Source of the DNA: DSWT01 sp035415725
GTDB lineage: Bacteria > Chloroflexota > Anaerolineae > B4-G1 > SLSP01
Assembly (NCBI GenBank): GCA_035415725.1
Contig: DAOOGN010000002.1
Coordinates: 54,036 to 118,035 of the forward strand
Reading direction: 5' to 3'
Length of the DNA: 64,000 bases
Below the pieces are notes generated by a model that was not told the DNA's origin, searched no databases, and was given only the letters and a program-made list of their open reading frames with translations. Below, piece after piece: positions 15,954 through 24,914 of the stretch; position 1 is the stretch's first letter, and each line of letters opens with the position of its first letter. Both the position numbers and the translations under genes were made by a program.

Positions 15954-18878
15954 ATGCTCCCGAGCATTGACATCGAGGGTACACTTCGGTTGCCGGAAAA
16001 CGGGCGGGCTATTCTGCAGACGCTATTTCCCGCGCATCAACGTGTCATTGTTAAAAGGGAATTCACCGGCAACCTCAGCGGCAGCCGTGTCTTTCTGGTA
16101 CAACCTATTACAGCACAAGGAACAGAATACCCCGTTGTCGTCAAATTTGCTGCGCTAAGTTTGATCGAGAAGGAGTGGCGCGCCTACCAGCGTATACGGC
16201 AGACGCTTTACGGCGTCGTGCGGGTACAAAACAAAGTTCTACCAAGCGACGGGGAATGGGCTGCATTGAGTTACCCCCTCCAGGGTGGGGGAATGTTCGA
16301 AGTCGACAATCTCTACGATTATTGTCAGCATTGTCATGCGCGCGAAATTCTACAAACATTCTACAGAGTGTTTAAAACCCTTGAGGGCATACACAATCAG
16401 AGTCGTGCCGTCTCAGGGTTCTTTTGGCGCGCCAGTTACGATCACATCTTGCCAGTGAATTTGCTCATGGCCTCTGCCGATCTCCCTGCGGACGTCCCTG
16501 TCCAAATTTTGGATGTGTCGAACGTGGAGGTCGGAAATGTGCAACTGGGCGACTGGGTAGAATTGCGCGGGTTTACCGTGACCAAAGTTGACTTACGCGA
16601 TCATACGGTCACGCTTAATCTACCTTATAAAACGGAGCACTCCGACTCGTTTTGTGTGCGGGTGATGGTGACGGAGAGTCCTGCTATTTATCACGAGCAT
16701 CAAATCGTACCGTCTTTTACAGGTCAGGTTATGGCGACCCGCCCCAGTCAGTTACAGACTTACGCGCAATCCCTGCTGGCGGCAGAAGCGGCAGCGACGG
16801 CTCCCTCATTTTCTGCCGATGGGGTATCACTGCCCAATCCATTTTTGCGGGTAGCGACGATTCTCAACCAATACCGTGACGTGCGCACAGCGTTGATCCA
16901 TGGTGATCTGAACTTGTACAATGTCCTGGTCGATGTGGATACCGGCTATATCAGTCTGATTGATGTCACCGAAGCGCATGAGGACCACATTCTGCACGAC
17001 TTCTTGCGTATGGAAACAGAAGTTGTGACCAAGTTGTTGCCGGACTTATTGTCCGCGGTAGCTCTGTCGGTGCCTCGTACGATGTTCGAGTTTTATCAGG
17101 CGTTGCACTGCGCGACTTTCGAATCGCCCACACTGCACGATTATCGCCTACCCTTAGACCTGGAGAAACCCTTTGAAGCTATTCGCTCTATCCGGCGGAT
17201 GGCCGCGCGGCATTTCTACAGCGACGATCCGTCCGAATACTATCAGGGCTTATTGCTATACCTCGTCGGGGCACTTAAATTCAGCAACCTGGATCGGCAT
17301 CCAACCGCACCGCTTCCTAAGCAGGCCGCGCTGTGGGGAGCGGCGACGGTTGCCTGGCTGTTGGACTCTGCCCCGGTTTGTCAACCACACTCAATGCCAA
17401 TGCTGGAGGCAGCTCCCCCGGCTGCATTGTTGATCGATTATACGCCTGAAGTCAAAGTGTTGCGTAAGGATACTGAGTGTTTTGTTCCGGCGGCGTATGG
17501 CATGCCGCTCTATCAAGGGGATGTGGTTAGCACCTTTACGGCAGCTCACGCTTTGATCTATTGCCGGAATGGTTCACTTCTGGCAGTGCCGGATGAACAT
17601 AATCAGTGTATCGATGCTTCTCATATTCCTTCTGAACGTGTCTGGGCGCACTTGGAGAGATATGATATAACTTACTGGCCCTTCCTCATCAACCACGTGT
17701 CTTTCAATCTGACATTGCCGCCAGAAACAGTCTCGCCTTTGTTGCTCGCCCCCCGTCAAACGCGCCTTCAGGCTACTCGCCCTACATTTTATTGGCGTGC
17801 AGTGGTCGGCGCAACTGCTTATCGCTTATCACTGCGTATGCCCAACGGGATAATCTGGCAGCGTGAAACCCCGTTCACGACATTGCTTTACCCTGATGAT
17901 GCCCCTGCGCTGACCCCTGGCAGTGGCAATACGGTGGTTTTGGAAGTCGTCCATGCGCCCTCTCCATCCGAAACGGTGTACCTGGAAATGCTTAGGGAAG
18001 AAGAGCTGGCTATGGTTCAGACGCAAGAGGGCATCATTCGGGAATTGCACCCCAATGCAGTTGCCGAATGTTATCTGTTGGCGTTGCTATACCGCCGATG
18101 GGGATTATGGGGTGCGGCAATCCATCAGCTCGAACAGCTTGCATGCGGGATGCCATCGCTTTCGTCTGCGTTCTGGTTGCTCTTGGGAGAACTTTATCTG
18201 CGCATTGGACTGTATGCTCAATCTGAAGAACAATATCTTCAGGCATTGAGCTACGGGAAAATCGAACAGAACATGACGGCCCAGACGCTGGCCTATATGG
18301 GGTTGGTGTGCGCATCCGGTGCACAATCCCATTATCTCCAGGCGCAAAATTACCTCGAGGCCGCAAACTTACAAGAAGATAAAGCCCTGCTACAGTTTGT
18401 GCATGACCAACTAGAGCCTGTGCCGCGTCGTGCCTATTCTGTTGTTACAACTCCGGTGGGTTTGTTTGACTATGTACGTTCTCTGGCAGAGCAGATTGCT
18501 GTTCACCTGACCGATGAAATACGGCATATTCCGGAACGATTCCTTGAACAACTGCAGACGATGTCCCCATACACTCTCAGACCCACCGCCGATGGCTGGA
18601 GCACACTCGGTTCCGATAAATTAGCGGCCATGGAAATGTTGGCTATGACCTACATCACAACACGCACGCTTTTGGAAGCATTTCCCCGCGCAGAATTCGA
18701 GCGTCAGATCCAGACCGGGCAGATCGAGCAGCTATTGCGCGACCACGCTCAACAGATAGTGCAGACGACGCTGGGCGTGTCGGTGGAGAAGGCGGCGGAT
18801 TTTGCCAATCGCTATACAGCCATGGTGAGAGATCATCTTGACATCCTACGACAGTTATTGGATTCCCAGGAACTATAA
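15954..18878 (+). CDS. APH/kinase-like protein fused to FecR-like, FN3-like and TPR regions
   Basis: 974 residues. Residues 1-450 look like an aminoglycoside-phosphotransferase-type kinase: VVVKFA with a candidate ATP lysine, the catalytic loop H316-G-D318-L-N-L-Y-N323, and LID337 in place of DFG. The catalytic residues look intact, so activity is plausible. A beta domain of unknown type is inserted near residues 165-240. Residues ~500-590 resemble FecR (VKVLRKDTE, GMPLYQGDVVST, HALIYCRNGSLLAVP), ~600-690 an FN3-like fold (RPTFYWRAVVGATAYRL), and ~710-820 TPRs. The C-terminal ~130 residues are helical. Phosphotransfer inside the STAND/CHAT arm is inference; the substrate is unknown. Its stop abuts the next ATG. 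Confidence 0.8.
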   Translation: MLPSIDIEGTLRLPENGRAILQTLFPAHQRVIVKREFTGNLSGSRVFLVQPITAQGTEYPVVVKFAALSLIEKEWRAYQRIRQTLYGVVRVQNKVLPSDGEWAALSYPLQGGGMFEVDNLYDYCQHCHAREILQTFYRVFKTLEGIHNQSRAVSGFFWRASYDHILPVNLLMASADLPADVPVQILDVSNVEVGNVQLGDWVELRGFTVTKVDLRDHTVTLNLPYKTEHSDSFCVRVMVTESPAIYHEHQIVPSFTGQVMATRPSQLQTYAQSLLAAEAAATAPSFSADGVSLPNPFLRVATILNQYRDVRTALIHGDLNLYNVLVDVDTGYISLIDVTEAHEDHILHDFLRMETEVVTKLLPDLLSAVALSVPRTMFEFYQALHCATFESPTLHDYRLPLDLEKPFEAIRSIRRMAARHFYSDDPSEYYQGLLLYLVGALKFSNLDRHPTAPLPKQAALWGAATVAWLLDSAPVCQPHSMPMLEAAPPAALLIDYTPEVKVLRKDTECFVPAAYGMPLYQGDVVSTFTAAHALIYCRNGSLLAVPDEHNQCIDASHIPSERVWAHLERYDITYWPFLINHVSFNLTLPPETVSPLLLAPRQTRLQATRPTFYWRAVVGATAYRLSLRMPNGIIWQRETPFTTLLYPDDAPALTPGSGNTVVLEVVHAPSPSETVYLEMLREEELAMVQTQEGIIRELHPNAVAECYLLALLYRRWGLWGAAIHQLEQLACGMPSLSSAFWLLLGELYLRIGLYAQSEEQYLQALSYGKIEQNMTAQTLAYMGLVCASGAQSHYLQAQNYLEAANLQEDKALLQFVHDQLEPVPRRAYSVVTTPVGLFDYVRSLAEQIAVHLTDEIRHIPERFLEQLQTMSPYTLRPTADGWSTLGSDKLAAMEMLAMTYITTRTLLEAFPRAEFERQIQTGQIEQLLRDHAQQIVQTTLGVSVEKAADFANRYTAMVRDHLDILRQLLDSQEL

Positions 18879-20234
18879 ATGGCTGGCGGTAAGATATTTT
18901 TGGATGCGTTGATCGACCAGCAGCGCGATCCGGTTGCCTTTTTGCACGGTCTGCGCTGTTACCGGCGCCGGCTGTGGTGGCCGGCCTGGGGTATACGCGC
19001 GGGGGCATGGGCAGCGCTGTCAGCCGTATTGGGGATCATTGCCTGGTTGACCCCTACGAAATGGGACCTGTTATTGGCGCCCATTCTGATCTTGCCCCTG
19101 ATGACGCAAATACTTTGTGCACTCTTAATCACCATCCTGGGTGAAGCACAATTTTGGCTTCTTTATGCTTACTCTCCTTTACTGATACTTATGGGCTGGT
19201 TGTGGGGATTAGGGTCATTATCGCCATTAGGAACATGGCTGGGGTTGCAGGTAGGATTTATCTTTTACGTTGGGAAACTCATCGCTGATGGCTGCACAAT
19301 GTGGGTGCATCGTCAATTGGAAGAGGTGCAGGATGAACAGCAGCGACACCGCGGAACATGTCTGCCCATCACGGCCACGGTGATGCCGGCGTGGCAGCGT
19401 GCCAGGAAGATACGGGTATGGGCGGCAGTCGGCCTGAGTGTTGTTATCCTTTACATTTATCATGCTCTGCCGGCACAAGAGTTGTGCGGCTACAGCACTT
19501 GCGGCGAAGAAATCCTTATTTTGCACGCTATCATCTCTGTTGGCGCCGGCATGTTTGGCTGTCTGGGACTTGATGCAACGCTACTTGCCATCTTGAAAGC
19601 GAAGCCAGCGCTATGTTTTACCGCCGGACAATGGCAACCTACTTACATCGGACGAGTAGCCTTATGGACGCCGATGCGCTATATCCATCGTCTTTTTTTG
19701 TCAGAACGAGCTTTGTCCGATCAAAGCTACATGATGTGTACTTTGCTGACACAAGGATACCTGGGGCCGGTTGTGCGTCGGGTTTGTCGTTCCTGGTCGG
19801 CGATGCACTTGCAGCAACTTCTTGTGGCGCTTAGTATGCAGGAGGGCGGCAGTGCTGTCATTCGTTATCTTCTCCCTTCCTTGCCCCCCTCATTGCAAAC
19901 TGTAGGAGCATTTTACGCGCATCTGGCAGATGAAGCGCTGAAGCCACCGGATTTGCAGTGTTGGCTTCACGTGTTGACGGCCTACTTCCCTTCAACCATA
20001 ATGCCGGATGACGGTTTCGAGACTTCTGCCATTTTGCTCCTCTCTCAAGTCCGCGACGCTTTATTGACAGTGACGGCAACTCCTGAACTTACCCAGACCC
20101 TTCGACGTATGTGCCGGCTGATCACACAATGGCGCGCAGCTACGCTTTTATCGGAAACGACGTCCACACCATCGTGGCCGTCCATGCTATTATGGCGCCT
20201 TGAACAACACCAGAAACGATTGCAAATAATATGA
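18879..20234 (+). CDS. Multi-pass membrane protein of unknown family
   Basis: 451 residues whose ATG immediately follows the TAA of the kinase-like gene, so it is surely cotranslated. Residues 1-150 hold about four hydrophobic helices (AALSAVLGIIAWL, LLLAPILILPLMTQILCALL, YSPLLILMGWLWGL, WLGLQVGFIFYVG). Two more lie near 190-245 (AAVGLSVVILYIY, LHAIISVGAGMFGCLGL). The last ~200 residues are soluble and Leu/Arg-rich. No transporter or enzyme motif is visible. Since the following CHAT protease also carries membrane helices, the two may form a membrane complex; that is inference from position only. Confidence 0.75.
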   Translation: MAGGKIFLDALIDQQRDPVAFLHGLRCYRRRLWWPAWGIRAGAWAALSAVLGIIAWLTPTKWDLLLAPILILPLMTQILCALLITILGEAQFWLLYAYSPLLILMGWLWGLGSLSPLGTWLGLQVGFIFYVGKLIADGCTMWVHRQLEEVQDEQQRHRGTCLPITATVMPAWQRARKIRVWAAVGLSVVILYIYHALPAQELCGYSTCGEEILILHAIISVGAGMFGCLGLDATLLAILKAKPALCFTAGQWQPTYIGRVALWTPMRYIHRLFLSERALSDQSYMMCTLLTQGYLGPVVRRVCRSWSAMHLQQLLVALSMQEGGSAVIRYLLPSLPPSLQTVGAFYAHLADEALKPPDLQCWLHVLTAYFPSTIMPDDGFETSAILLLSQVRDALLTVTATPELTQTLRRMCRLITQWRAATLLSETTSTPSWPSMLLWRLEQHQKRLQII

Positions 20235-20243
20235 GGTCGCCCC

Positions 20244-22106
20244 ATGACTAAGTTTAGCCCATGGACATCCTTTCCTGTTGTTACCTATGAAACGCTCGTT
20301 GTGCGTTTTATACGTCAGACTTACTATGCGGACGATAGCATTTTCCAGTTGGAAGTGCGTCAAACGCCTGCCCCTTTACCCGGCGGCGTATTTCGTGCAG
20401 ATATTGAAGCACAATTGGCAAGTTTTCAGAGCCTTTTCACCCAACAAGTGACCTTCAATCAATTCTTCAGTCGCTTCGAAAGTCCTCCTACACCTTCCAC
20501 AAACCTCGGTGATATGCAAGAACTGGGACGGCAATTATACGCGCTCTTGCCCCTAGCTTTTCAGCAATCTTTTCAACGTGTGATTCAAAGCGTTTTTGAA
20601 AAAGGACATGGATTACGTTTTATCCTTGAGGCCCGCGCGGGCGACAAGGCAGATCACCTGTTGGGTTTGCCATGGGAATTGCTCTTTTTCGAGACCACGG
20701 GCACATTTTTGGCACGCTCGCCGCGTGTTTTGATTGTACGTCGCCTGCTTGAGGCGTTACGCCGTAGTCCAGTGCAGATGCAGCCACCCTTTAACGTTAT
20801 CCATGTCATTGCCGCCACGGAGGGGGCCTCTCCCAAGTATGAGATCAATGAAACATTGCAATCGCTCGAGCGGGATACGATTCGCCAGGCAATACAACCG
20901 GGGGTCTATCGTTTGGTTGAGAAGCCCGGTGCAGTTGAGACGATGCTGGCCGCATTGAGTGAGGATGCCTACCATATTGTTCACTTCTTAGGGCATGGTG
21001 AGATTCTAGAGCATGAGTCTGAACCCTGCCGTCATATCCAACGCGGTTACTTGCGTTTCGTTGATATGGACAACAACACGCAGTGGGTGACCGGCGAGCA
21101 ACTGCAACACTTTCTTGAATTCACTCCTGCCGTGCAACTGGTTGTCCTCAATGCTTGTCATGGAGGAGCTAACGTTGCCAGAAGTGTCGCTCTGGAGCTG
21201 GTGTACAATGGGCTACCGTATGTTGTCGCCATTCAGGGGGATATCTTACAAGAGTCCGCCAAACATTTTGTCACAGCGTTTTACACGGCCTTACAAGGTG
21301 GTGATGATATTGCCTACGCTGTTGCAATCGGCCGCGCCGCCATCGCTGCACACATTCCCCAAACACTGGATTGGTGCTTGCCGGTGCTGTATACCAATGT
21401 CGGCCTCAATGAAGTTCCGGCCGGGGTCGAGCGCGCCGCGCGACTCTGGCAATGGATGAGTACGCTGCGGGCCCGCAAGCAGATAGGAGCAGGCCATCTG
21501 CTTTTTGGGGGATTGCACCTGATCGTGGGACTGTTGTTGTTCATAAGTCGGCCAGTGTTGGCCCTGCCATCGGCTTCTCTTCTTGGCGGCATCACAGCCG
21601 TGTTCGCGGCATTGCCCCTTATGACAGCATTTATCTTCTATTGGCGCATGACTCCACCACCACCAAAATCTTGGGCATTCACCGGCCGGTTAGCCCTGTT
21701 TATATGCGTCCTTGACGCCGCCTCCTTGAGCTTTGGACTATCTTTGTGGTACGTTTGGAGTATCTGGTTATTGGTTATCGCAACCGGCTTATGGAATATC
21801 CTTAACTCTCTAGCCCAGGGAGTTCTGGTAAGCCTGATTCTTGTAGCTGGACTGCTGTTGAGCAGTGAGTTGAGTTATTCACAAATGTGGGGACATACAC
21901 AAGCGTTTATCTCCGCGGCACATATTGAACCCCCCAGCTTTAAGTGGAGTGACCTTATCATTGCCCTTGGAGGGTATGTACTCCTGTCCATTCCGTGGTT
22001 TATCAACGCCTTTTACGCAGCATGGGCAACCCCACCCTGGGGAAATATGTGGATTGGCATTGTATTATTAACGTTTGGCTCCATGTTCTGGAAAGAAAAC
22101 GAATAG
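20244..22106 (+). CDS. CHAT-domain caspase-like protease with C-terminal membrane region
   Basis: 620 residues. Residues ~90-390 form a CHAT (caspase HetF-associated) domain: LLGLPWELLFF, then the catalytic histidine in IVHFLGHGE (H251) and the catalytic cysteine in VVLNACHGG (C305), plus the typical ending DIAYAVAIGRAAIA. Both dyad residues are present, so an active cysteine protease is expected. Residues ~415-620 contain about six hydrophobic helices, tethering the protease to the membrane. CHAT proteases act as effectors in bacterial conflict and cell-death systems and are often coupled to STAND NTPases and TPR proteins, as here. It is the last gene of the arm, starting 10 nt after the membrane protein. 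The likely substrate is an unknown host protein or a partner in the locus. Confidence 0.88.
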   Translation: MTKFSPWTSFPVVTYETLVVRFIRQTYYADDSIFQLEVRQTPAPLPGGVFRADIEAQLASFQSLFTQQVTFNQFFSRFESPPTPSTNLGDMQELGRQLYALLPLAFQQSFQRVIQSVFEKGHGLRFILEARAGDKADHLLGLPWELLFFETTGTFLARSPRVLIVRRLLEALRRSPVQMQPPFNVIHVIAATEGASPKYEINETLQSLERDTIRQAIQPGVYRLVEKPGAVETMLAALSEDAYHIVHFLGHGEILEHESEPCRHIQRGYLRFVDMDNNTQWVTGEQLQHFLEFTPAVQLVVLNACHGGANVARSVALELVYNGLPYVVAIQGDILQESAKHFVTAFYTALQGGDDIAYAVAIGRAAIAAHIPQTLDWCLPVLYTNVGLNEVPAGVERAARLWQWMSTLRARKQIGAGHLLFGGLHLIVGLLLFISRPVLALPSASLLGGITAVFAALPLMTAFIFYWRMTPPPPKSWAFTGRLALFICVLDAASLSFGLSLWYVWSIWLLVIATGLWNILNSLAQGVLVSLILVAGLLLSSELSYSQMWGHTQAFISAAHIEPPSFKWSDLIIALGGYVLLSIPWFINAFYAAWATPPWGNMWIGIVLLTFGSMFWKENE

Positions 22107-22256
22107 CCGCTAGTTCAGAAACCCAGTTAGTCACATCTTGCCTTGCCCTGGCTTACCCACACACTTTAGAACCGCATCCAATCTCTTATGCTGTCAGAGG
22201 TGTTGCAATTGGGAAACGTCGTGACGAAAATCTGGGTGGTTCCGGCCTGCCCGCCC

Positions 22257-24911
22257 TTAGTGCTTGAACGTGAACGGGAACATCACAACCTCGCCTTCCG
22301 GTGCCGCCAGCGGCGTGAGGCGGAAACGTTCGTACACCGTGATAGCCACTGTGGTGGGGCTTTCTGTAACGTTGAAAGGGTGCGGATCGAGCAGTGAACC
22401 ATCACGGATGATCCACTTGAGCGTGGGCAGTGCGCCGAGGCCGGGCTGGATGTCGTGCATGCCGAGCCACGCGCCGTTGGCTCCAAGGAACCGCACGCTG
22501 ACGGCGTAATCGTTGACGATGGGCCGCGCCACACGCCAGTGCAGGTTGAGCACCGGTGTTCCGTCGCGTGGCGCTGCGTCACTGCCGGTCAACACCATCT
22601 CATCGCCAAAGGGGACGTAACGCTCGCCGGATGAGGGGGCGGGCAAGGGCAGACCGAGCCAGCGCACCGGGCTGCCATCAGGACGTGTTAGTGTCAACTG
22701 CGGCGGCGCATTGGGCGGAATAGGAACCCGCACCGTCTGACACTTTCCCGGTCCCAGAGGATGCACCAGAGCGCGATTGTCGCCGGACCGGATGATTAGC
22801 GCCTGCCCCGGACCGCACCAGTGCAAGTACGCCATCGCGCCGGCGTCATCGGTATTGTAATCGACGCCACGCAGCCACGGCCCCCCGTCGCTGACGACGC
22901 CGGGCCACCAACGGCTCACCGGCAGGGTGGGAAAGTCACACCCGCTTGTCCATTCAGGCAAAGAAACGCTCCCCAAATCCTGAAAGGCGTTATCCTGCAC
23001 AGTATATGCGCCGAGCGTCGGGTAGATGACGGCCGTGCAGCGGTCCACCGGCATCTGCAGAACCAGATGGGTGAATCGTACCTCCCCCACGGCAGTATCA
23101 CCGCCCAGAGAGCGATCGGCCTGCGCCAGCAAAACGCCATCTGCATCCCCCAAGCGGGCCGTGAAGGAGGGGGCCGGTTCCTGCGGGCCGTTTGCCCGCC
23201 AGGCCAGATGCAATTCCACCTGGCGCCCCGGCTGCACTTCGCCGACGATGCGATAGCCCAACACCTGCACGGCGCCCAGGTCGGCATCCAACGGCGTGAA
23301 ATTCAGCTCTTCGGGCAACGCCATGAGCGGTCGCCGGTAGAAGCGGAATCCACCGCCCACCGGTGTGGAGGTCCAGCCCTCCCATGCGTAACCGTGGGTG
23401 GTGAAGACGGGTCGGTTTCCGGCGTCCTCGACGCGCGTGTGCCATACATCCTCGTACTCTTCGCCGGCGACGGGGTAGACGTAAGCTACTTCCACCTGGG
23501 GATGGCGTCCTTCGACCTGTTGCAATACCCACAACGGCGTGGCCCAGTGCCAGTCGGCGAGGATCAGCGCGTCCGGCGATGCCGCGTCCAGCAAAGGCTC
23601 CGTTCTGGCGCGGATGGACGTATCGGCGGCAAGAACGGCAAAATCAGGCACGAGCACGACCAGACGAAGGAGCAAAACGCAAAAAATAAGGAGTAAGAAG
23701 TAGGGAGTAAGAAGTAAGAAGATTCGCCGCTTCGTTGCTTCGTTGCGTCGCTGCTTCGCCGTGCGCCATTTGCCATTTGCCATTCCGCCTATGCCCAGTC
23801 CGAACACGAGCACCATCGGCACGTAGGCCGGCATCAGATATTCGATGGTCTGGGGGGCGCGGTAGGTGATGGTGACGAAGGTGTGCAGGGCCCAGGCGAG
23901 GAAGAATGCCGCCGCCAGTTTGCCGTCGCGCCGGAGCAGCCACAACCAGCTCAGGCCGATGGCGACCAGCAGAAGTGGCGGAAATTGCTGCCGGAAGAGC
24001 GTGGGCAGTAGCGGCAAACGTAGGGCCAGGTCGGTTCGGGTGGCGAAAGCGAACATGTCGCCGCCAAAACCACGCGCCAGCACGTGATCCCAGAATCCCG
24101 ACCACGTCGCCAGATCGCCGGGGGCAAGGGGGACGTGGAGCATGCTGTCGCGCAGAGGCAGGTAAAGCTGCGGGATGAACCACGCCAGCCCCGCGACAAG
24201 CACGGCCTTCCACCAGCGCCGCGGTTGGATGAACAGGCGCGGATCGATGAGCAGCAGGTAAAGCGCCCAGCCGACGGCGATGAAAATCAGCGATGGGTGG
24301 TGTCCCACCCCTAATCCCAGCGCCAGAGCAAGTTCGGTCAGAGGGGAGATTTTGCCGCTGTACGATCTCCTCTGCGCGGCGCGATAATGCGCCAGCGCTA
24401 AAAATCCCCAGGCCGCAAAAACCATCGTCGGCATGCGAATGTTGGCGCTGGTCGCCTGCGCCCAGAACGTCGCGGCGCCGCCGAACAAGAGCGCCGCCGC
24501 CACTCCCCCGATCTCTGTCGCGCGCGGTGTGCATCCCCAGGCCGAGGCCCAGGTGCGCACGGCGGCAGCAACGAGCACAAGCGTTGTGGCCGCCAGCACG
24601 GCGCTGAACAGGTTGACGCGAAAAACCGCCGCCCCCACGGGGAACAAACGCATCCACAGCGCACTGGCGACGGTGTAGAGCGGGTAGCCCGGCGGGTGGG
24701 CAATGCCCCATTTTGCCGCGGTGAGTTGGAATTCGCCGCTGTCTGCCGGGAGCACATCGCGCGCTGTCGTCGCGGCGTAAAGCAGGAAGAAAGCCATCCA
24801 CAGTAGACAGGAGACGGCAGACGGTAGACGACGACACCGGCGGGCACGGGAAAATCGCGCGCCGGGGTGCGACGCGCGATCTACGGATGCTACGGTGTGC
24901 CGGTCGGCCAC
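22257..24911 (-). CDS. DUF2723-type membrane glycosyltransferase-like protein
   Basis: 884 residues. The N-terminal half is a multi-pass membrane protein with the DUF2723 signature (PADSGEFQLTAAKWGIAHPPGYPLY split by strand breaks; the early Asp-Ser-Gly-Glu fits the acidic site of polyprenol-linked GT-C sugar transferases). The C-terminal ~450 residues are mainly soluble beta-sandwich-like modules and probably extracytoplasmic. Family members resemble protein O-mannosyltransferases, so transfer of lipid-linked sugar to a surface acceptor is likely but untested. The GTG at 24911 follows the transketolase stop by 3 nt; a later start in the Arg-rich leader is possible. A low-complexity insert around residues 375-407 is encoded by short tandem repeats (23690-23786). 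Confidence 0.75.
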   Translation of the reverse strand: MADRHTVASVDRASHPGARFSRARRCRRLPSAVSCLLWMAFFLLYAATTARDVLPADSGEFQLTAAKWGIAHPPGYPLYTVASALWMRLFPVGAAVFRVNLFSAVLAATTLVLVAAAVRTWASAWGCTPRATEIGGVAAALLFGGAATFWAQATSANIRMPTMVFAAWGFLALAHYRAAQRRSYSGKISPLTELALALGLGVGHHPSLIFIAVGWALYLLLIDPRLFIQPRRWWKAVLVAGLAWFIPQLYLPLRDSMLHVPLAPGDLATWSGFWDHVLARGFGGDMFAFATRTDLALRLPLLPTLFRQQFPPLLLVAIGLSWLWLLRRDGKLAAAFFLAWALHTFVTITYRAPQTIEYLMPAYVPMVLVFGLGIGGMANGKWRTAKQRRNEATKRRIFLLLTPYFLLLIFCVLLLRLVVLVPDFAVLAADTSIRARTEPLLDAASPDALILADWHWATPLWVLQQVEGRHPQVEVAYVYPVAGEEYEDVWHTRVEDAGNRPVFTTHGYAWEGWTSTPVGGGFRFYRRPLMALPEELNFTPLDADLGAVQVLGYRIVGEVQPGRQVELHLAWRANGPQEPAPSFTARLGDADGVLLAQADRSLGGDTAVGEVRFTHLVLQMPVDRCTAVIYPTLGAYTVQDNAFQDLGSVSLPEWTSGCDFPTLPVSRWWPGVVSDGGPWLRGVDYNTDDAGAMAYLHWCGPGQALIIRSGDNRALVHPLGPGKCQTVRVPIPPNAPPQLTLTRPDGSPVRWLGLPLPAPSSGERYVPFGDEMVLTGSDAAPRDGTPVLNLHWRVARPIVNDYAVSVRFLGANGAWLGMHDIQPGLGALPTLKWIIRDGSLLDPHPFNVTESPTTVAITVYERFRLTPLAAPEGEVVMFPFTFKH
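23690..23786. repeat. Cluster of short tandem repeats inside a coding region
   Basis: Four near-copies of a heptamer AGTAAGA/AGTAGGG (23691 on) are followed by an 8-bp unit CTTCGTTG repeated about four times (from 23730) and by CATTTGC twice plus CATTCCG (from 23766). They resemble the heptamer STRR repeats known from cyanobacteria. Confidence 0.6.
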
Positions 24912-24914
24912 AGG

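Noticed and set aside
23644..24837. Minus-strand frame of 397 codons overlapping the DUF2723 gene
   Set aside because: It shares the strand but is out of frame with a gene whose membrane helices and family motif are clear; its Arg/Pro-rich composition is a shadow effect.
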